Below are positions 57,037 through 64,000 of a DNA stretch of 64,000 bases, piece by piece. This DNA is from Coptis chinensis (lineage: Eukaryota; Streptophyta; Magnoliopsida; Ranunculales; Ranunculaceae), in NCBI GenBank assembly GCA_015680905.1, contig CM027378.1, positions 82,365,501 to 82,429,500 on the forward strand, given 5' to 3'. The notes below the pieces were generated by a model. The model ran no database searches, had not been told where the DNA came from, and was given only the letters and a program-made list of their open reading frames with translations. Both the position numbers and the translations under genes were made by a program. The first letter of the stretch is position 1, and every line of letters begins with the position of its first letter.

Positions 57037-57492
57037 TGATAAGAGTCCAAAACTGTAGTTTAAACCCTTTAATAGTATTTATATTTAGCTAATTATGTTA
57101 TTAATAATATAGGTTTATCACTAATTATGTGCTTTTGAGTATTTCAGGCTTCAGAGTTGAATAAATATCAATTCGTTTCTAATTAGGCGCTAAAAGGAGC
57201 TAAAGTGATTAAAGTGATTGCTAGAGAAGTTCCATGAAGAAAGCCTACGTTTGATGGAGAAAAAGCCCTTAAAAAGCCCAAGTCAATAGTGTTAAGTGAA
57301 AGTCAAGCCGGATTAGAGAGCTGAAGAAAAGTCAATGGAACTACAAAAGGCCATATCTTTGGACTCATGCCTCGAAATTAGACCAATTTTATATCAAAAT
57401 GACCGGCTCAGAAAGCTCTTTCCAATGGTCTAAACCTTGACTTGATCAGAGTAATATAAGTTGGTAAAAATGCATTCTACAGTAACACGACT
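57037..57492 (+). repeat. F 3' LTR piece
   Basis: It begins TGATAAGAGTCC and aligns with 4973-5420 at roughly 95%. Homology ends near CAGTAACACGAC. What follows is not LTR. Confidence 0.82.
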
Positions 57493-57848
57493 AGAGCACA
57501 GACATACTATGGGTGACTTGATTATAAAGCAAGGAGAGGGGAAAAAGAATAGTGCAAGTGTGCCAGTTGCTACAAGACAAGTTGTGAAGGGAGCAGGAGC
57601 AACTTTTGCAAGTGTTACAGCTCCTTTCAAAGCACCAGTAGTTGTGAAGGGAACAACAAGAAATAAAGCATAAGCAAGTGTTACAGCTCCTGCTTATCAA
57701 AGCGCCAACACTTGTGAAGCCAGTACAAGCTAGACTTGGATGAATATATGTTACAACTCCTTTCAAAGCACCAGCCAGTTTACTTTTGATATTCATGTAC
57801 AACTGGTGTTGGAAAGATTTCTTTTGGAATATATGTGTACAGAGTTGG
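57493..57848 (+). pseudogene. Probable MULE downstream coding remnant with internal repeats
   Basis: An open stretch to 57673 includes MGDLIIKQGEGKKN, then VPVATRQVVKGAGATF and SVTAPFKAPVVVKGTTR. The phrase AGTGTTACAGCTCC...CAAAGCACC recurs three times (about 57611, 57677 and 57749). The position suggests the low-complexity tail after the SWIM finger of the MULE transposase, but no diagnostic motif is present, so this is a positional inference. Confidence 0.35.
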
Positions 57849-60800
57849 TGTAACACCCGTATTTGTAATATGTGTTTATTTATTTATTAATTAATTAATT
57901 TTTTTTTAAAATTTGTTGGATTAGATTTGGGATATGTGGGCCTGATTTCTGGGCCCGAGTCTATGTTGGGCTTCGGTTTCAAACCCAGGAATATATATTC
58001 ATATTTTTCCAAAGAATAGGGTTTTTGGATAAAAAATAAATAAAATGGAGGCAGAGATAAAAAAAAACTCGTTTTCTAGAGAATGGGAGCACAACGATTC
58101 GGACTATGAGGGATTCATGGAGCTTTAATTAATGTTAGTTATTTTGTTTTTTCATCGAACCTATAGTTTTACGTGTACAGACATATTTTTCTGTCCGAGG
58201 TTTTCCATCCATTTTTTCTGCTTATTCTTCTGTGGTTATTCTGTCAAATTGCTAAAACCGGTTAAATGTTACTCTATTGATTTGCTAAATTATTGAAACT
58301 ATGAAAGTGAACTGTTGAAGCTTTATGGGGCAGTTAATGATGTCGCCAAGCCCAAAAGAAAGAATCGGTCCTGTCTAGTATTTGAACTCTCATGGTTGTG
58401 GTTTTGAACCCTTACTGTTGGGGTTATGATTGAATGATGTTTGGTTGTTGTGGTGAAGTGTTAGGTATGTTGTATTGACGTTGGTTTGAGTGGTGTCGAA
58501 GCTTTGAAGAAGCTGTTAATGGCGGCGAGATCGCCCAGTCTAGGATTAGTAATATATATTTGAATCTTGATGTTGTGAATTATGTTTTGATTTTTGATTG
58601 GATGATGTTTGGTGATAGTGGGGTGATTGAATGCTGGATTGGGTGAGGGTTGTCGAAGCTTGTAGAAGTTATTAATGGTGTCGCAAGTCAAAAGGAAGAA
58701 ATCATCCTATTTGACTTGTTGGAAATCTTTTTGTTATAATGTTGATGTTGAATTAAGGGTTTGATTGTTAGGGTGGTGATGGGGTAGTGTAGTGTGAGTG
58801 GGTGCTGTCGAATGGGGGCTGTTGAAGCTCCCAAGGTTTGTTAATGGCGCCAACCTCAAATTGTGAGGAGTGGGGGAATCGGATTTTGTTGGTATTGGAA
58901 GATGGGGCTTTTCAGGAGGGTCAAAACCGCTGAGATGAGGGAGGCGGGCGAGTGGTGGAGGGAGTTGTTGAGGAAGAAGAAGGAAGGGGCGTTAATGGCG
59001 ATTCTGTTTCTATTTTTGGTTGGGCTTGGGCTGAACCAATTAGTTGTTTGGGCCGGTCCACATTAGTTTAAGTTGTTGGGCGCAGTTTAGTTTAAATTCT
59101 TTGGGCCCATTTCATTTTAAGTTGTTTTGGGCCAGTTTCATTTTAAGTGGTGTTGGGCCAGTTTCTTTTCTTTTGTTTGGTTGGACCGAAACTAACTAGT
59201 GTTTTCTTTGGGCCAATTTCTATTTTGTTTGGGTTATGTCCATATAAATTAAAATAGATCCAATTGGGTCTTTAAATGTTTAGACTCTTGGACTTTGGTT
59301 TTGGACCTTGATTGTGGACTATTGACTGTCTAATTACGTTACTTTTTATGTTGTTAATCGTATGGACAAGTCCAATGATAGAATATTGCGAAAGCCAATA
59401 TAAACAGTTTGTCATTATCTAAGAAAGATTTGACGTTGATATTTGTGTATTTATTGACACGTGACAAGAGTAAAATCTTAGGAGACATAATATTCCTAAA
59501 ACGCTATAAAAATGAAATGTAAACGTTTGGAGCAATTGTGACATTATGTGGTATGTTAAAATTGTTGTTATGTTAAATAATATCATATGTTAGGATATCT
59601 ATTAAATGCAGTATTTTTTGGAGAAATAAATGTAAACGCTCCATCATGATATCTGAGAGGTGCTACTCTGAGAAATAAATGAACATATGATATTCGTAGA
59701 TATTTCCCACGGGATTGTGGCTTAGTGCAATAATATATTTGGCACGTGAAAGAATGAAAAGGATTATGAGATGTATTGAGATATTTCTAAATATTGTGGC
59801 TTAGTGTAATAATGTATTTGACATGTACATGATATAGTGAAATGATTATGAGATATAAATGTATGACACCTAAATAAATTACGTAACGAAAATTCTAGAA
59901 CTTAGCTACCACAATTCATGTGATTTGGCCCTTGTGATGGGCATATGTGATATGATTGGCCCTTCTGGCGTTTCAGTGAATCTGAATGGCCATTCTGGCG
60001 TAAGTAATTTGATTAGCCTTTCTGGCATTTCAGTGAATCTGAATGGCCCTTCTGGCGTAGCCGAATAGTGGCTTGATTATTTCGTTCGCAAAAAAATTAG
60101 AACGAGACGCGCAATATTTTTATGCCGAATAGTGGCATTACTCACATAATGGCTTCCATGTGAGGGTTACCTGGTATGCGATATCCCGCTTAGGGTAACT
60201 ACACACGGAGTGGTTCATTATGTGAGGAAAGACATGTGGATGTACATGTTCAGCGTTGGGGAGCGATTGTCGTAGCCAGGGAAACTAGGTAAAACATAGA
60301 GACGACGTGATTCTAGGGACACTTGATGAAACTCTAAACAAGAATTGTGATGATATATCAAAGTGTACGTTAAATCTATAATAAATGATTGATGGTGGTT
60401 GTGAAATTGGTTCAATGAGATGATTGGAATTATGTATATGATATGTTTGTTTTATTGTAAGTTATGTTGCATTCACAATGGTTTTGTAGAAGGGTGGGTT
60501 GAATTGAGTATTCATGCAGGTGTGACCCACTTTGTGATTAGGCTTACACCAGTGTAAGTATAGAGTAAGTTTTAGTTTCGTTATGTTAGTATTAGATACA
60601 GTTGACTTAGTACGGTTTGAAACTAAGGCGCCTCAGTGGAGGAACTACATGCCTTAATTATTGTAATTAAGAATGTTATATTAGTCGTTGGAAGTTAAGG
60701 CACCTCGGTGGAGAAACTAACTGCCTTATGGATTGTGTATATATATGTATAAGTATATTTTGTATTTTAGGGCTACTCATACCAGCATTGTTTATAATGC

Positions 60801-61226
60801 TGACCCGATTTGCATGTTTTCTTATCGGGTGTGTTCATTAAATGAACATAGTTGATAAGTCTTAACATGATTAGTATTGAAGAAGGTTGGTTATTGCTTG
60901 TGGTTTGCGTTAGCATCGCATTCAGGATATGTTTTGTTTTCCCTTAAGGTGTAATAGATTTTACTTGAGACAATGTTGTTTTATATTTTCAGTTGTAATT
61001 ATAATTAAAGAGTTGTTGAAAGGAAATTTGTAACTTAATCATATTTGTGAATTTTTGTAATGAAGAGGACTTTTGTTTATTTAAAAATTTTATTGGTTTC
61101 AAATTATTAGAATAATTAAATAGATGATAGGTTTTTTGGAAGTGAAGAGTGCATCACACCTCGAAAATCGAAGAGTCGGGAACAAAAATTGTTTTTCCGA
61201 TTTTTGTCGAAATTAGGGGTGTGAAA
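57849..61226 (+). mobile_element. Solo LTR, Tekay-type (Ty3 chromovirus)
   Basis: 3378 bp starting TGTAACACCCGTATTTG and ending AATTAGGGGTGTGAAA, close to the usual TGTAACACCC...GGGGTGTTACA ends of Tekay/Del LTRs. The flanks GTTGG (57844-57848) and GTTAG (61227-61231) look like a 5-bp duplication with one change. It has no internal domains; the small open frame at 58863-59066 is not a gene I recognise. The length is typical for Tekay LTRs. The worn ends suggest it is older than R2. Confidence 0.75.
59930..60060. repeat. Short repeats in the Tekay-type LTR
   Basis: Three to four copies of a ~40-bp unit built on GGCCCTTCTGGCGTTTCAGT and GAATCTGAATGGCC. A GCCGAATAGTGGC pair follows (about 60059 and 60123). 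Confidence 0.75.
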
Positions 61227-61360
61227 GTTAGACTATTTCTTTTGCAATGTGTATAGAATGTTCTATTTCTTTTCAGTTATTTCTTTTGCAGTATTTAATA
61301 ATTATATGGTGTATTTTCTATTTAAATTGCATTAAATATTATGTTAAATTTTATTAAGAA

Positions 61361-61520
61361 AATGTTTGCAGTTTTGGTGATTCAAGTGTGAGATATTTAC
61401 TTACAATTTTTAAACTGTTTTTAGACTATGCATAGGGTGGCAGAAAATCAGAAAATGTTTGCAGTTTTGGTGATTCAAGTGTGAGATATTTACTTGCAGT
61501 TTTTAGACTATGCATAGGGT
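61361..61520. repeat. Tandem duplication, period 93 bp
   Basis: AATGTTTGCAGTTTTGGTGA begins at 61361 and again at 61454, each followed by TTCAAGTGTGAGATATTTAC and a TTAGACTATGCATAGGGTG end. The second copy is shorter by an internal piece. No coding content. Confidence 0.85.
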
Positions 61521-61702
61521 GTCAGATTAATTTTACTAGGCTGGCTTGTATTGGCAGATTAATTTCAGTCAATGCCTTGTGAATCATCAAAACACCCTAT
61601 TCACTTTCTATAAAATCAAACTACACCCCCCAACACATCTAACATCAATCTTTTCTCATCTCTTAACTCTATTCTCATCTCAAGTTGCAACAGTTGGAAG
61701 TC

Positions 61703-62330
61703 ATGGTTGTAGGAAGAATAGCAAGAATTCAGCTTGATAAAAAGAAATTTGATGATTCTTTTGAGCAGATCAAAGCATTGTTAAAAGAAAAGAAAGATAA
61801 GCGGGTGTTTTTAGAGTTGATGGAAAATGAGGGCCAAATGAGTTTCAAGGTCCTCAAGGAATGTAGCAATATGTGTTATTTAGAGTTGACTGATACCATA
61901 GGGCAATGTCAAGCAGAAGAAGCGGCATCACCATATCCTCCACCAGGTTTTGCTCCTAAGCCAGGCTTTGCTCCTCCACCACCAGCAAAAGGATTCGGTT
62001 TGAAATTTGCTCCAAAAGCTAAACCACAACCAACACCAGTCCCTCCACCAACACCACAACCAGCATCAATCCCTCCACCACCACCACCACCACCATGTAC
62101 AACCATAACCACCACAACCAGAACAAATCCCTCCACCACCACCACAACCAGCATCAGCCTCTCCTTCACCCAGGCGATCAGAAAGATTACACACTCCACT
62201 TCCAGGACCATCACAACTTGGCCAATCACAATTACCAATACGTGAAGCTAAAAAAATTGTATTGGCATTAGTAGCAGCTAGAGTGTGCATGAGCAACAAG
62301 AAGAACAAGAGGACCTATCATGGTTTAGTG
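61703..62330 (+). CDS. Proline-rich ORF, possibly a MULE companion gene, unknown function
   Basis: ATG at 61703; the first ~75 residues are a compact, charged domain (MVVGRIARIQLDKKKFDDSF, IKALLKEKKDKRVFLELMEN, FKVLKECSNMCYLELTDTIG). A proline-rich tail follows (PPPGFAPKPGFAPPPPAKG). After the CCA run at about 62066-62095 the annotated frame turns Thr-rich and stops at 62245, while another frame continues with sensible sequence (RRSERLHTPLPGP, REAKKIVLALVAARVCMSNK) to about 62370. A length change in the CCA run has probably shifted the frame. I do not recognise the N-terminal domain. It lies downstream of the Tekay LTR and within the presumed 3' half of the MULE. Confidence 0.4.
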
Positions 62331-62449
62331 TTCTGTTTTATGTGTCCAAGTTTTATGTTTGTGTTAGTTTGAAGTAGTTTGAATGTTAGAGTCTGTGTTC
62401 TATGTTAGAGTCTCTGTTCTATGTTGCTTCAATGATTCAAGTGTTATTT

Positions 62450-62620
62450 TAGAGTGTTTTGAACAACAACAACAACAAACAGTACTGCAACTCTTTCAAT
62501 TAGACTTCAAACATGAAACTTACAACTTCAAATATGAAAGTTACAACTTTAACTTCAAACATGAAAGTTACAACTTCAACTTCAACTTCAAACTTCAAAC
62601 TACACTACTGATGATTAAAC
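62450..62620. repeat. Low-complexity (CTTCAAA)-type repeats
   Basis: Imperfect repeats of ACTTCAAACATGAAAGTTAC and ACTTCAACTTC. The open frame through it is a by-product of the repeat. It may be 3' untranslated sequence of the ORF before it. Confidence 0.6.
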
Positions 62621-62800
62621 TAAACCAAATACAAACATTTCAAACCACCCCTTTCCCTTTCACAGTCACTTGTGTTTCAAATCCTTCACACAAATTATCT
62701 ACTTCAATTTGAACACAAACTTTGGACTTCCCATTAGAACTCCCTACAGACGAGCTCCCCCCAACTTAAGAAGCCAACTGACTAGGCTTCTGCTCGGGCA

Positions 62801-63022
62801 TTGACTCCTTCAGAGCATCCTTCATCCATTGAAAACTCCGGCATTTTGGGCAACTTAAAAACTTTTGACCCCATGAATGAGGTTGTTGTGAAGTTTTCAC
62901 AAAACGACCTGTATCGCATCTCTTGCAAGGAGAGTCAATCCAAGGGCATCTATCATATCAATGATCAAGCTTTCCACATGAGAACCAAGCACGATCCTGA
63001 AATTAACAGTATGCAACTTTAA
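62801..63022 (+). other. Open stretch of unknown nature
   Basis: A 73-codon frame (MTPSEHPSSIENSGILGNLK...) with ordinary composition, but no motif I know. Just downstream, the 21-bp CCATTTGTGCTTTGGACGAG block occurs twice (about 63077 and 63116). It may be MULE-derived. Confidence 0.2.
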
Positions 63023-63479
63023 TTAGTTTTCCATTGCCACCTGAATTAAGGTACAAAGTCAAGGAAATACCTTCTCCATTTGTGCTTTGGACGAGACAAG
63101 TTCACCACAACCTCCCATTTGTGCTTTGGACGAGTCAATTGCATCCATTTCCAGTTACAGATGCGTCTCCTACTTATAGATTGAAGAGCCCAACATTAAA
63201 ATCTAACGGTCTGATTCTGCATGAACCAACTTATTCAACCAATTTATGAACTGTTGATTTCACTTCACAAGATGCTGACATGTAGCACACGAGGGAAAAA
63301 TGATTGAAGGTAGTTTGGTCAATTCAAGTTAGCAAGGGTTTTGGGTGTTATTTAGGGAAAATATTTGGGTTCGTTGGATTAGATGAGAGAGATGATGCCC
63401 CGTGTCAATTTGCAAGCTTTTGGTCTTGATAGAGTCAATGGGCATTTTTGTCATTTTGCCTGCTCAGGGGTAAATGTGT

Positions 63480-63610
63480 CTTTACACATGCACAAAACGG
63501 AAAGAGTTTAGTTAGCTGTGAAATTGGGGACGTAACTCTAATTGTGAAGAACTGAGGACGGAAATCTAATTCGATAAGTTGGTGGGGACGTATGTAAGTA
63601 AAAAACTGTA
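63480..63610. repeat. Probable MULE terminal inverted repeat (3' end)
   Basis: Read on the minus strand: CTTACATACGTCCCCACCAA, then GATTTCCGTCCTCAGTTCTT, CACAATTAGAGTTACGTCCC, and upstream AAAATGACAAAAATGCCC. This string of 'cgtcccc...cacaatta...cgtcc...' phrases is characteristic of plant Mutator-like TIRs. The 5' TIR is not in the window or was lost, so it cannot be confirmed by pairing. Confidence 0.5.
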
Positions 63611-63617
63611 TGTTTTG

Positions 63618-63745
63618 CTTGATTTGCAACATGTTTCTTCAATTGAATATCGGTCATCCAATGCATTTCAAGCCTCTCATGAGAATGCTAAAAGTATTTA
63701 CTCTGAACCAACTCATCCAACAAAGGAGAAAAGGTCGGTATATAA
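63618..63745 (+). pseudogene. Coding-like remnant before the final LTR
   Basis: The frame reads LYVLLDLQHVSSIEYRSSNA and then FQASHENAKSIYSEPTHPTK. Composition is like host coding sequence. I do not recognise it. It is cut by the LTR at 63746. Confidence 0.25.
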
Positions 63746-64000
63746 TGTTGGAATCTCTATTGTAATACGTACTAGTGTGTGTGTGCAAAGTGGAGGAGAT
63801 GAACAGAGAGTGTTCTCTCCACTTTAGTGCATAGAAGATAGTCCCACATTGGTTATCCACCACTAGCAAGTTAAGTATATGAGGAATTCCTTTACCATAA
63901 GGGCGTGCCCTTAGGGTACAAATGCTTTTGTGTCAGGAGGGAGGACTCACCCAAAGCCACACGCGCGCTCCCGCCCGCACCGCATCGATCCGAGTCGCGT
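63746..64000 (+). mobile_element. Start of a Copia-like LTR (runs off the right edge)
   Basis: It begins TGTTGGAATCTC and contains ATAGTCCCACATTGGTTATC, a phrase common in plant Copia LTRs near the promoter. The last 100 bp turn GC-rich (CACACGCGCGCTCCCGCCCG). The element body lies outside the window, so the family and completeness are not known. Confidence 0.5.

Larger units (their letters stand above)
4973..57492 (+). mobile_element. F: Athila-like Ty3 LTR retrotransposon, split by a 44.5-kb CACTA
   Basis: The 5' LTR lies in two pieces (4973-5982 and 50453-50768) around the CACTA. The primer site follows at 50771, then a leader with a GC-rich block, gag (52047-53722), an aspartic protease (53788-54430), a family-specific ORF (to 55139), a long untranslated stretch with polypurine motifs, and a 3' LTR piece (57037-57492). 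Without the insertion F would be about 8 kb. I see no RT, RNase H or integrase, so F looks non-autonomous. Hand comparison of the LTR pieces gives about 5% divergence, suggesting a few million years. Fossil, broken in several places. Confidence 0.85.

Noticed and set aside
58863-59066. 67-codon ORF in the Tekay-type LTR
   Set aside because: Isolated frame in LTR sequence without a homologue I know.
1-64000. tRNA, rRNA or CRISPR-like arrays
   Set aside because: None seen; the short direct repeats belong to gag, leaders, LTRs or subterminal arrays.

Overview
The window is a stretch of plant nuclear DNA, most likely from a eudicot: Athila-type Ty3 elements primed by tRNA-Asp, CACTA and Mutator-like transposons with plant-specific domains, a Tekay-type solo LTR, and an endogenous plant pararetrovirus. 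The species cannot be named from the sequence. I find no intact host gene, rRNA or tRNA. This is an AT-rich transposon nest, probably heterochromatin, and nearly every base is assigned to an element.

Layout from the outside in. (1) The oldest visible layer is a Mutator-like element (MULE): a transposase piece at 4505-4972 and, after everything nested in it, a 3' part at about 57493-63610 ending in a TIR-like sequence. On the left it is bounded by two minus-strand Athila-like pieces: an LTR fragment (3624-4504) and element R1 (1-3623), which inserted into that LTR. (2) A plus-strand Athila-like element, F (4973-57492), lies in the MULE. (3) A CACTA transposon (5983-50449) sits inside the 5' LTR of F, with a perfect 3-bp target duplication GAT and matching CACTAGGTGAAAA ends. 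It is stretched to 44.5 kb by two insertions into its transposase exon. (4a) The first, at 8908-13182, is a small CACTA-type element (duplication TGC) carrying gene fragments, including two exons and an intron of the splicing factor U2AF35. (4b) The second, at 13684-38389, is a minus-strand Athila-like element, R2 (duplication GTACG). (5) Inside R2 lie two head-to-tail units of a caulimovirid, about 20.8-33.1 kb, probably florendovirus-like.

The two viral units share movement-protein and intergenic regions but differ in the middle. Unit A shows zinc knuckle, protease, RT and RNase H. Unit B shows capsid, zinc knuckle and protease, with no RT seen. That pattern resembles the two-component florendovirus genomes described from other plants.

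The large CACTA has the usual two genes: a TNP2-type transposase (8005-40955, interrupted and decayed) and a Transposase_24-type second gene with seven recognisable exons (41258-49835). The 6.1-kb last intron of the second gene holds captured host fragments and a Copia-like solo LTR (46855-48112, duplication GCTAC). To the right lie a Tekay-type solo LTR (57849-61226), a proline-rich ORF of unknown role, and the start of a Copia-like LTR (63746 to the window end).

F and R2 show gag but no RT or integrase, so they look like members of non-autonomous families. Hand comparison gives roughly 5% LTR divergence for F and 2-3% for R2, which agrees with the nesting order.
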